Under the pieces are notes generated by a model, which saw nothing but the letters and a program-made list of their open reading frames with translations, was not told the DNA's origin and ran no database searches. Shown here piece by piece: positions 7,839 through 16,300 of a stretch of DNA of 64,000 nucleotides. Numbering within the stretch: the stretch's first letter is position 1; each line of letters opens with the position of its first letter. A program made the position numbers and the translations under genes. Source of the DNA: Winogradskyella sp046545555 (lineage in GTDB: Bacteria; Bacteroidota; Bacteroidia; Flavobacteriales; Flavobacteriaceae); assembly GCF_046545555.1 (NCBI RefSeq), contig NZ_JBHZTH010000001.1:620001-684000 (forward strand). The letters run 5' to 3'.

Positions 7839-8276
7839 ATGAAATCAATAATATATTTAGTCGTCTTTTGTTTTTCTTGTCTTTTTGGTAAGATTGAAGC
7901 ACAAACTCAAATTGTTAAAGATTCAATGAGTATCGCTAAAGTTGTTGGACTTCAAGAAAAAGTGGATTATAAAAACTTTCAAGTAAAATTTAAAAAAGTA
8001 ATAGCAGATTCTAGATGCCCAAAGCATGTAATGTGCGTTAGAGCTGGTGAAGCAGATGTGTTAGTTTCGATTTATAAAAACGAGAATTTTGTTGGTGACA
8101 AAAAAATAAGGATTGACGCGAGTGGTTATGTAATGGAATCTAATAATTTAGCCTTTGACGCTAAAGATTTTAAAATTTATGGATTTGCCTTAACTCCATA
8201 TCCTACTGGAACAGATGATACTACAAATGCTAATTATGAATTAGAACTTGTTTTTAAGCCTAAAGTTTTAAAATAA
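7839..8276 (+). CDS. Small secreted protein of unknown function with a conserved-looking Cys pair
   Basis: 145 residues with a cleavable signal peptide (hydrophobic stretch 'IIYLVVFCFSCLF', cleavage near 'KIEAQ'), so exported. The mature part is probably a small beta-domain. The segment 'DSRCPKHVMCVRAGEADV' carries two cysteines six residues apart that may form a disulfide. I recognise the DSRCP...C...GEA pattern from unannotated Flavobacteriia proteins but know no function. It is divergent from the metal operon regulator and convergent with the feo operon. Confidence 0.7.
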   Translation: MKSIIYLVVFCFSCLFGKIEAQTQIVKDSMSIAKVVGLQEKVDYKNFQVKFKKVIADSRCPKHVMCVRAGEADVLVSIYKNENFVGDKKIRIDASGYVMESNNLAFDAKDFKIYGFALTPYPTGTDDTTNANYELELVFKPKVLK

Positions 8277-8307
8277 AATAAAGAGTCTCTTTTCTTAAAG
8301 GGAATTT

Positions 8308-8448
8308 TTAATTACAGCCACACCCACCATTACTTCCACAAGCCTTAGTGTTTTTTTTCTTGGGTGACCAAATAAACTTTTTGACTAAGAAAATCAATGC
8401 TAGTGTTAATGCTGAAAAGACGAGTATGTTTTGAATAATAGCGTTCAT
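8308..8448 (-). CDS. FeoB-associated Cys-rich membrane peptide
   Basis: A 46-residue ORF starting one base after the feoB stop. It has one membrane helix ('IIQNILVFSALTLALIFLV'), a basic stretch, then a C-terminal Cys/Gly cluster 'KACGSNGGCGCN'. This layout (short TM segment followed by a Cys-rich tail encoded directly after feoB) is that of the FeoB-associated Cys-rich proteins, functional relatives of FeoC. It may help assemble or stabilise FeoB or handle Fe2+ at the cytoplasmic face; no enzymatic role is expected. The immediate 1-bp spacing indicates co-translation with feoB. Confidence 0.85.
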   Translation of the reverse strand: MNAIIQNILVFSALTLALIFLVKKFIWSPKKKNTKACGSNGGCGCN

Positions 8449-8449
8449 T

Positions 8450-10549
8450 TTATTTTAAAACTTGAAAAGCAATTAATGCCACAACATAAGCAAAAGCACT
8501 CATAATTACAAGCTGATACATTGGCCACTTCCATGAGTTAGTTTCGCGTTTTACAATAGCTAATGTGCTCATACATTGCATGGCAAATGCATAAAATAAT
8601 AATAATGATATACCCGAAGCAAAGTTAAATAATGGGCCTCCAAGAATAGGATTAACTTCTCCGGCCATTCGGTTTTTAATAGTTTCTTCTTCGTCGCTAC
8701 CAACACTATAGATAGTAGCTAATGTACCAACAAAGACCTCTCTAGCAGCAAAAGAACTTACTATAGCAATTCCTATTTTCCAATCATAACCTAATGGTCT
8801 TATGGCTGGTTCTATAGCATGGCCTGCAATACCAATAAACGAATGTTCTAACTTATGAGATGCTATTTTTTGTTGTAGCTCGCTATCTGATAAATTATCT
8901 GCAGCGTATTGCTCTGTAATAATAGATTGGGCATTGTTAAATTGTTCGCCAGGTCCATAAGAGGCTAAAAACCATAGTACTATTGATATTGCTAAGATTA
9001 TTTTACCTGCGCCAAATACAAAAGATTTTGTTTTTTCAATGACGGTTAATGCCACATTTTTAAACATTGGCAACTTGTAATTTGGCATTTCTACAACAAA
9101 AAATGTCTTACTTTTTACTTTAAGAATTTTGTTTAAAATCCATGCAGAACCGACTGCTGCGGCAAAACCAATTAAGTATAAAAGCATTAATGTTAGGGCT
9201 TGATAGCTTAGGCCTAAAAAACGCCCTTCAGGAATGACTAAAGAAATTATTATTAAATAAACAGGCAGTCTTGCAGAGCATGTTGTAAATGGTGTTACTA
9301 AGATTGTGATAAGGCGCTCTTTCCAACTTTCTATATTACGAGTTGCCATAATTGCTGGTATAGCACAAGCTGTGCCAGAAATAAGAGGCACAACACTTTT
9401 TCCACTAAGCCCAAAACGTCGCATAATACGATCCATTAGAAATACAACACGACTCATATAACCACTTTCTTCTAGAATGGAGATAAATAGAAATAAAAAT
9501 GCGATTTGAGGAATAAAAATAACAATACCACCCAAGCCAGCAATAATTCCTTCTGCTAATAAATTGGTAAATGCGCCTTCTGGCAATGTGTTTTTTGTCC
9601 ACTCACTAAGTGATGCAAATGTGCTATCAATAAAGTCCATCGGTATGCTAGACCAATCATAGATAGCTTGGAAAATCAATAGTAATATCACCCCAAAAAT
9701 TAAATAGCCCCAAACTTTGTGAGTGAGTATTCGATCTAATTTTATCCTTAAATCTTTGGCTGAATTTAAATCTATAGTCTGCCCTTTTTTAAGTGTATCA
9801 TTAATGAACTGATATCGCTTTATAGTTTCCTTTTGCTGCAGTCTTTTTAAATCAGTTTCTGTCTTAGTTTTAAAACTAGAAACAGCATCTATAGTTTTTC
9901 TATCTGTTTTACCAAAGTTGACATCTTGAGTAATTACCAACCAAAGTTTATATAATAGCTGATTTGGAAATGCTTTTCTTAAGTTATCGAAGTAATTTTT
10001 ATCTATTGAAGAAGCATCCATACATGGTTTTATGGAAAGCTCTTTATAATTTGAGATGCATTCTTTCAGCTCAGAAATACCTTTCTTTTTTCGAGTACTG
10101 ATTAATGCAATTTTTGTTTCGAGCTGTTGTTCAAGAAAAGGAATATCTAATGTAATCCCTTTATACTCCATTCGGTCGGACATGTTAATTACTAAGATTG
10201 TTGGAATTTCTAAATCCTTAATCTGAGTAAATAATAATAGGTTACGTTTTAGATTTTCAACATCACTCACTACGACAGCAACATCAGGAAAATCTTTGTC
10301 ATTTTTGTTTAGAAGTAATTCTATAACAACATTTTCATCTAATGAGGATGCGTTTAAACTGTACGTTCCGGGTAAATCAATAATATGAGCCTTTACACCT
10401 CTTGGAAGTTTACAGATACCTTCTTTTTTCTCAACTGTAATACCAGGATAATTACCCACTTTTTGGTTTAACCCAGTTAATGCATTAAATACAGAGGTTT
10501 TACCAGTATTAGGATTTCCTATTAAAGCGACATTAATTTGCTTACTCAT
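8450..10549 (-). CDS. feoB: Ferrous iron transport protein B
   Basis: A 699-residue inner-membrane Fe2+ transporter. The N-terminal G domain has G1 GNPNTGKTS (11-19), G3 DLPGTYSL (58-65) and G4 NMSD (122-125). A helical linker follows, then the polytopic membrane domain with two nucleoside-recognition 'Gate' regions ('GKSVVPLISGTACAIPA', 'SSFAAREVFVGTLATIY'). Length is typical. The start overlaps the feoA stop by 8 bp and the Cys-rich peptide gene follows, so the three form a feo operon. Expression is probably iron-regulated through the upstream region of feoA. Confidence 0.97.
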   Translation of the reverse strand: MSKQINVALIGNPNTGKTSVFNALTGLNQKVGNYPGITVEKKEGICKLPRGVKAHIIDLPGTYSLNASSLDENVVIELLLNKNDKDFPDVAVVVSDVENLKRNLLLFTQIKDLEIPTILVINMSDRMEYKGITLDIPFLEQQLETKIALISTRKKKGISELKECISNYKELSIKPCMDASSIDKNYFDNLRKAFPNQLLYKLWLVITQDVNFGKTDRKTIDAVSSFKTKTETDLKRLQQKETIKRYQFINDTLKKGQTIDLNSAKDLRIKLDRILTHKVWGYLIFGVILLLIFQAIYDWSSIPMDFIDSTFASLSEWTKNTLPEGAFTNLLAEGIIAGLGGIVIFIPQIAFLFLFISILEESGYMSRVVFLMDRIMRRFGLSGKSVVPLISGTACAIPAIMATRNIESWKERLITILVTPFTTCSARLPVYLIIISLVIPEGRFLGLSYQALTLMLLYLIGFAAAVGSAWILNKILKVKSKTFFVVEMPNYKLPMFKNVALTVIEKTKSFVFGAGKIILAISIVLWFLASYGPGEQFNNAQSIITEQYAADNLSDSELQQKIASHKLEHSFIGIAGHAIEPAIRPLGYDWKIGIAIVSSFAAREVFVGTLATIYSVGSDEEETIKNRMAGEVNPILGGPLFNFASGISLLLFYAFAMQCMSTLAIVKRETNSWKWPMYQLVIMSAFAYVVALIAFQVLK

Positions 10550-10769
10550 TTATTTTTTTAATTAATATATGAATAGCCGTTTCTTTTCGTATAGCTAAAT
10601 GAGATCCATTGATATTAAGATACATAGGGTCAGCGAAAGGCGCCACTTGCACTAATTCGACAGAGTTACCAGGTAAACAACCCATTTCTAGAAGTTTTAA
10701 AGGAATTTCTGATGCAGATACATCAGTAATGATACCTCGTTGTCCACGTTTTAAATCTGCTAATGTCAA
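10542..10769 (-). CDS. feoA: Ferrous iron transport protein A
   Basis: A 75-residue SH3-like cytoplasmic protein that interacts with FeoB and is required for Fe2+ uptake. The sequence 'DLKRGQRGIITDV...LLEMGCLPGNSVELVQVAPFADP' is the standard FeoA signature. Translation starts at a TTG (10767-10769); no ATG is present at the family position. It overlaps feoB by 8 bp. A TATTTTTG -7 element (10802-10809) lies 32 bp upstream. Confidence 0.93.
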   Translation of the reverse strand: MTLADLKRGQRGIITDVSASEIPLKLLEMGCLPGNSVELVQVAPFADPMYLNINGSHLAIRKETAIHILIKKINE

Positions 10770-10801
10770 TCTTATTCTTATTTAGATTAATTTTAAAGAA
10801 G

Positions 10802-10829
10802 CAAAAATAATAGAAAAATTTAGCCTAAA
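10802..10829 (-). promoter_or_regulatory. feoA promoter region: -7 element and adjacent small palindrome
   Basis: The minus-strand octamer TATTTTTG (10802-10809) fits the Bacteroidota -7 consensus TAnnTTTG. Ten bases upstream is an 11-bp palindrome, TTTAG-C-CTAAA (10819-10829). It could be an iron-responsive operator because it sits between the -33 and -7 zones, but it is short and matches no full Fur or DtxR consensus, so the regulatory reading is tentative. Confidence 0.35.
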
Positions 10830-10844
10830 AAAGATTTACTAAAA

Positions 10845-11525
10845 CTATTGCTCGTATTCTTTTTTTAAAGTTTCTAAATCTCTCAATAAAGAGTCTATTC
10901 CTGCTTTAGAAATACCATTATAAGTTCCTCTAATACGTTTATTTTTATCTATTAATGCAAAATTTTCGGTGTGGATCATGCCATAATTGTTTAAACCATC
11001 ATCTTCAACTACCATATAAGATTTTCTTGCTAAATCATAGATTTGTTTTCGGTCACCAGTGACTAAATTCCATTTCTCATCAATAACGCCCTTTTTTATA
11101 GCATAGCGTTTTAACTGAGCAACACTATCAATTTCTGGTGTTACAGAATGTGATAGTAGCATTACTTCGCTATCATCTTTTATTACTTTTTGTATATCTA
11201 ACATGTTACTTGTCATTATTGGGCAAATAGTTTGGCATGTGGTAAAAAAGAAATCAGTAATGTAAATTTTATCTTTATAATTATTTTGCGTTATGGTGTC
11301 ACCATTTTGATTTATTAATTTAAAATCAGCGACAGTATGATACTTTTCAATATGCTGAATAGAACTATCTACTAATTTAGTTTCAAAATCCGAAGGTTGA
11401 TAAACAGGTAGACGCTCATTATCTTGATTAAGTACACTATAGATCGCAATAATTATAATAAGACATAGTGTAGAAAAGAAAATTCCGAATTTTTTGTAGT
11501 CTTTAAAAAAAGAAAGAAAGGACAT
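10845..11525 (-). CDS. SCO1/SenC family protein (thioredoxin-fold copper chaperone/redox protein)
   Basis: Membrane-anchored thioredoxin-fold protein. From the ATG at 11525 it has an N-terminal anchor (residues ~13-31). The SCO copper-binding set is C97-x3-C101 (in FFTTCQTICPIM) plus H185 (in YGMIHTENFALID). Family members deliver Cu to the CuA site of cytochrome c oxidase or act as thiol-disulfide proteins. An ATG ten codons earlier (11555) is possible, but the hydrophobic anchor starts well after either. It is transcribed divergently from rseP and is not clearly linked to a cytochrome oxidase gene here. Confidence 0.9.
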   Translation of the reverse strand: MSFLSFFKDYKKFGIFFSTLCLIIIIAIYSVLNQDNERLPVYQPSDFETKLVDSSIQHIEKYHTVADFKLINQNGDTITQNNYKDKIYITDFFFTTCQTICPIMTSNMLDIQKVIKDDSEVMLLSHSVTPEIDSVAQLKRYAIKKGVIDEKWNLVTGDRKQIYDLARKSYMVVEDDGLNNYGMIHTENFALIDKNKRIRGTYNGISKAGIDSLLRDLETLKKEYEQ

Positions 11526-11686
11526 TGAATTTAACTTAGAATTTCTGAAATACAAAGGTACAACCGAAGCTAATTTTATAATACTTTTTTAACACAAATA
11601 TGGAATTAAAAACCACTCACTTATAAATGATTGTTAAAAATAATCCGATTGGAAATACATTTATTTCCTAAGTTGCTTGAAAACCT

Positions 11687-11694
11687 TACTTTTG
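11687..11694 (+). promoter_or_regulatory. -7 promoter element (TACTTTTG) of rseP
   Basis: TACTTTTG fits TAnnTTTG and lies 25 bp before the rseP start codon. No well-spaced -33 element is apparent, so it is a moderate prediction. Confidence 0.4.
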
Positions 11695-11719
11695 TCAATC
11701 GAAATTTGAAAATGACTAC

Positions 11720-13063
11720 ATGGAATTTGTAATTAAGATATCTCAATTTTTACTCAGTTTATCCTTGCTTATTGTATTACACGAGCTTGGACACTTTATA
11801 CCAGCTAAACTTTTTAAAACTAAAGTTGAAAAATTTTACCTCTTTTTTGATGTAAAATATTCACTATTTAAGAAGAAAATCGGAGAAACGGTCTATGGTA
11901 TTGGTTGGTTACCTCTTGGTGGTTATGTTAAAATTGCAGGTATGATAGATGAGAGCATGGATAAAGAACAGATGGCCCAACCACCACAACCTTGGGAGTT
12001 TAGATCTAAACCAGCTTGGCAACGTTTAATTATTATGTTAGGTGGTGTTACGGTTAATTTTATACTCGCTTATATTATATATGTAGCTTTATCTTTTACT
12101 TATGGTGATACAGATGTTACTACAGAAAGTATGCAAGATGGATTTTGGATAGAAAACCAATTGCTTTTAGATGTTGGTTTTAAGACTGGTGATAAAATTG
12201 TTGCAATTAATGATGAAAAAGTTACCACATACTCTGGTGTAAGAAAAAATCTTATAAAGGGTGAAAAATATGCTATTGTTAGAAATGGTGTTAATGAAGA
12301 GATAGTATTACCAAAAGATTTTCTGGGTCAGTTATCTTCTGCTGAAAGAAAAAATGGAACGTTTAAATTAAGAATACCATTCATGGTTGGCGATGTTCCC
12401 GATACGTCAATAAATAAAAGCGTAGATCTTAAAACAGGTGATATCCTTTTATCACTCAATGGAAAAGATGTACGTTATTTTGACCAAGTAGAATCTCGTA
12501 TGTCTGCGTATAAAGACCAATCTGTAAATGCCATATTTTTAAGAGAAGACGAAAAAATAAATAGAACTTTAACGGTCAGTCCTGAGGGAAAAATTGAAGT
12601 AGGTTTGGCCACACATAATTCTAGATTTGCAGAATTAGGGTATTTCGATATTATTCATAAAGACTATACCTTTTTGGAAAGTTTTGGTGGAGGCATAGAT
12701 AAATTTAAAGATCAGGTTTCTAATTATTTCGATCAATTAGGAAAGATATTTACACCAAGCACTGGTGCCTATAAAGGAGTAGGTGGTTTTAAAGCAATTT
12801 TCGATGTTTTCCCAGACCAATGGAATTGGCAAGATTTCTGGAGTTTAACTGCATTTTTATCTATAATGTTAGCGATATTAAACCTATTACCTATACCAGC
12901 ATTAGATGGTGGGCATGTGGTATTCTTATTGTTTGAAATGATATCTGGACGTAAACCAAGTGAGAAATTTTTAGAGCGTGCACAAGTCGTTGGTTTCTTT
13001 ATTTTAATAGCGTTGGTTTTATTCGCTAATGGAAACGATATTTTCAAAGCTATTACCAACTAA
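11720..13063 (+). CDS. rseP: Site-2 zinc metalloprotease RseP
   Basis: A 447-residue M50 intramembrane protease that cleaves membrane-anchored regulators such as anti-sigma factors within the inner membrane. The first helix carries the zinc motif HELGH (21-25). The conserved C-terminal segment 'LNLLPIPALDGGHVVF' supplies the third ligand Asp. Two periplasmic PDZ domains lie between (around residues 130-200 and 215-290, with 'GFKTGDKIVAINDE' and 'DLKTGDILLSLNGKD'). Length and layout are typical. A tRNA gene follows after about 100 bp. The FecR anti-sigma protein at 44392-45300 is a plausible class of substrate. Confidence 0.95.
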   Translation: MEFVIKISQFLLSLSLLIVLHELGHFIPAKLFKTKVEKFYLFFDVKYSLFKKKIGETVYGIGWLPLGGYVKIAGMIDESMDKEQMAQPPQPWEFRSKPAWQRLIIMLGGVTVNFILAYIIYVALSFTYGDTDVTTESMQDGFWIENQLLLDVGFKTGDKIVAINDEKVTTYSGVRKNLIKGEKYAIVRNGVNEEIVLPKDFLGQLSSAERKNGTFKLRIPFMVGDVPDTSINKSVDLKTGDILLSLNGKDVRYFDQVESRMSAYKDQSVNAIFLREDEKINRTLTVSPEGKIEVGLATHNSRFAELGYFDIIHKDYTFLESFGGGIDKFKDQVSNYFDQLGKIFTPSTGAYKGVGGFKAIFDVFPDQWNWQDFWSLTAFLSIMLAILNLLPIPALDGGHVVFLLFEMISGRKPSEKFLERAQVVGFFILIALVLFANGNDIFKAITN

Positions 13064-13101
13064 ATATTTTTAGAAATCAACCTTAAAAAAATAAGTTTTC
13101 T

Positions 13102-13134
13102 TTTGGCGCAAACAAAAAAAATAATTTATATTTG
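13102..13134 (+). promoter_or_regulatory. Promoter of the tRNA-Asn gene
   Basis: A -33 TTTG (13102-13105) is followed after 21 bp by TATATTTG (13127-13134), a full match to the Bacteroidota promoter consensus TTTG-N17-23-TAnnTTTG. It sits 26 bp before the tRNA, placing the start of transcription just upstream of the mature 5' end. Confidence 0.7.
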
Positions 13135-13159
13135 CATCCGCTAACGCGAAAAATAACCT

Positions 13160-13233
13160 TCCTCTTTAGCTCAGTTGGTTAGAGCATCTGACTGTTAATC
13201 AGAGGGTCCAAAGTTCGAGTCTTTGAAGAGGAG
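13160..13233 (+). tRNA. tRNA-Asn (anticodon GTT)
   Basis: A 74-nt cloverleaf: acceptor stem TCCTCTT/AAGAGGA with G discriminator, D-arm 'GCTCAGTTGGTTAGAGC', anticodon stem TCTGA/TCAGA with loop CTGTTAA giving anticodon GTT (13194-13196), and T-arm CAAAG-TTCGAGT-CTTTG. CCA is not encoded. All stems pair correctly. It has its own promoter and is followed by a terminator. Confidence 0.96.
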
Positions 13234-13238
13234 CAAAC

Positions 13239-13267
13239 AAAGCCATTACGAGAGTAGTGGCTTTTTT
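13239..13267 (+). terminator. Rho-independent terminator after tRNA-Asn
   Basis: GCCATTAC (13242-13249) pairs with GTAGTGGC (13254-13261) with one G-T wobble across a 4-nt loop, followed by six T. It lies 5 bp after the tRNA. Confidence 0.8.
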
Positions 13268-13368
13268 GTTTTCAAGAATGATTTTATAGTTTATGAAATT
13301 AAACCTTTAGCACTTAAATTAGTCTTAACTAAGTTAAATTATATAAATTAGTTTTTTAAACTTATTAA

Positions 13369-16300
13369 GTGTCTCAAAATTCTAACCCGATAAAATTTTT
13401 TACAGTTGTAATTATTGCATTATTAAGCTTTAACAGCTATGCTCAATTAAGTAAAACACATTATATACCGCCTTTAACAAGTGCAGAATTTGGTAATGCC
13501 AATCCCGAAGGTCAATTCTTATATCTTTCTACGCCAAGTGCTGCAGATGTTGCATATACAATTAAACCTATTGGTTTGCCAACTACGAGTTATATCACTG
13601 GTTTAGTTTCTAACACTAATCCAGAGGTAATAAGTATAGGCACAGGTAATGGACAATTATTTGTTGCTTCTAACCAAACAAGTACAATTACTAATAAGGG
13701 ATATGTTATAGAGGCAGAAGACGTTATCTATGTTTCTGTAAGAATGGAGGCAGGTGATGGTGCACAGGCAGGTGCATTAGTGAGCAAAGGCTCTTCAGCT
13801 TTAGGACAACAGTTTAGGGTAGGTAGTTTTACAAATGAAAATCCACAAAATAATTATTTAAATTTCGTTTCCGTTATGGCAACTGAAGATAATACAGAAA
13901 TTGTATTTAGTGATCTTCCAGCAGGACTAGTTATTAAAAACTATACAGGAGCTACTCCTGTTTCCATAATTCTAGATGAAAATGAAAGCTATACGATTGC
14001 TACTAATAGTCTAGATGGTATTATAAATAGGGATGGTTTAATAGGTTGCTTAGTTACTTCAAATAAGGACATTGTGGTTAATTGTGGTTCAGCAAATGGA
14101 AGTTTTGATAATGGCAACGGTAGAGATTATGGTATAGATCAAATAGTTGGTGCGTCTAAAATAGGTGATGAATATATTTTTGTACAAGGGGATGGTACAG
14201 ATAACTGGGAGAATGTATTGATTGTAGCCCATTCAGATAATACTACTATTAGTATAAATGGTAATGGTACTGTTGCCACTATAGATGCAGGGAATTATTA
14301 CCTTATTGAAGGAAACAATTATAACTTAAATGGAAATATGTATGTGCAAACATCGGAGGATGTTTTTGCATATCAAGGTGTTGGAGCAACCACTAGTGAA
14401 GCCAATCAAGGTATGTTTTTTGTACCTCCATTAAGTTGTGAGGCACGAGGTAATTTAGACAATATAGCTAATATTGAAAATATTGGTACAACCGTTTATT
14501 CTGGCGGTGTTTCTGTAGTTACCAAAGTTGGCGCAACGGTTACTATTAATAATTTACCAATTACTAATTTTAATACAACTGGACCCAGTGCAGTAACAGG
14601 AAATACTGAATATGTTACTTATAAAGTTACTGGCTTGGCAGGCAATATATCAGTACAAGGTAATGATGAGTTATATTGTGCATATTTTAATTTTAATGGA
14701 GCAGCAACATCTGGTAGCTTTTATTCTGGTTTTCCATCAGCACCAGAAATTAATTTTAATGCCAACTTTGAAGCTTTAGGAAATTGTATACCTAATGTGA
14801 CACTTTCTGCTGCAAACACTCAGAACTTTGATAGTTTTGAATGGTTGTTTGATGATGGATCTGGAATTGGTTTTGTTAATCTAGGTATACCAACACCCGA
14901 TTTAACACCTTTACAACCAGGAACTTATAAACTTGTAGGTATCGTAACCTGTTCAGGTTTAGTTTTAGAATCCTCAGAAGTTCCGGTAAGCATATGTCCT
15001 GATGATACAGACAATGATGGGATTATTGATAACCTTGACATTGATAATGATAATGATGGTATTTTAAATTGTGAAGAGTCTAATGGTAACGTTACCATTG
15101 ATATTTCAAATTTAAATCAACCAGAGTTTTTATTTATTGATGGCTCTATAAATAGTGCCCTTGCTACTGGTATTTACACCCAGTCGAGTTCTTCAGCAAA
15201 TACAAATACCTTTACAGGAAATACGATAGGTGATTTTACAAGTGTTGTAAATGCTGCAAATTTGGCTGAGAATGATTATACAGTATCATTTGCTGAATTG
15301 GTTAGCATTAAGTTTTCTGAAGACACTACTATTAACCATCTTATAACAGAGGGCGAGTATTTTACTGTGAAAATTACACCAATAAATAAAAATATAACAC
15401 TGGTAGATAATGATGACAGATTACTTATAGATTCTAATTTTGATGGTGTATTTGAAACAGGAGTCACTTCAATTTCTGGTTCTGAAATAAGATTTAGAAT
15501 AAATCCGTCTCCAAATGGTACTGAACCGTATCAATTTTTTGCTGATAATATTGATGGATTTTCATTTATACATAACTTAGCTAATGCCACTGAAATTTCT
15601 ACTTACAGGGCTAATATTTCACTTACTTGTTATAAAAAAGACTCCGATTTAGACGGTATAGAAGATGCCTTGGACCTAGATAGTGATAACGATGGTATAC
15701 CAGATTATATAGAATCATTAGGTAATAATTTTGTTAATTTATCTGGTACTGATGCAGATAATAATGGGTTAGATGATATTTATGATGGTACAACATTACC
15801 CATTGATACAGATTTAGATGGAATTTTAGATTATTTAGACTTGGATAGCGATAATGATGGTATTCACGATTTGCACGAAACAGGCCAATTGGGATTATTA
15901 TCAGATACAGATACTAACGGTATAGTAGATGGACCAGCACTAAATTTTGGCGCAAATGGTTGGGTAGACGATGCCGAAACATTTGTAGATAGTGGATTTT
16001 TAGGGTTTGTTCTTAATGATTTAGATACAGACACTAACTTTAGTTATATAGATTTAGATAGTGATGGCGATGATTGCAGTGATGTTATAGAAGCAGGTTT
16101 TTCTGATGGTAATACAGATGATTTATTAGGAGATTTTGCGGTTATAGTTGATGGATTTGGTTTAGTTGTAAATGCTGCAGATGGTTATATAATTCCTAAT
16201 ACAGATTACTTAGATGCTGCACCACTATCTATATCTACTGAGCCTATTGATACCGAAGTTTGCGAAGCTTCCGAAACAAGCATAGTGGTAATTTCTGATA

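Noticed and set aside
13140..13270. tRNA-Asn as an integration (att) site
   Set aside because: No integrase, no direct repeat of the tRNA 3' end and no foreign-looking island follows; the next gene is a typical T9SS surface protein.
15000..16140. Asp-rich repeated stretch as a CRISPR-like or tandem DNA repeat
   Set aside because: The repeats are in-frame TSP3 calcium-binding protein repeats with varying codons, not conserved DNA units with spacers.
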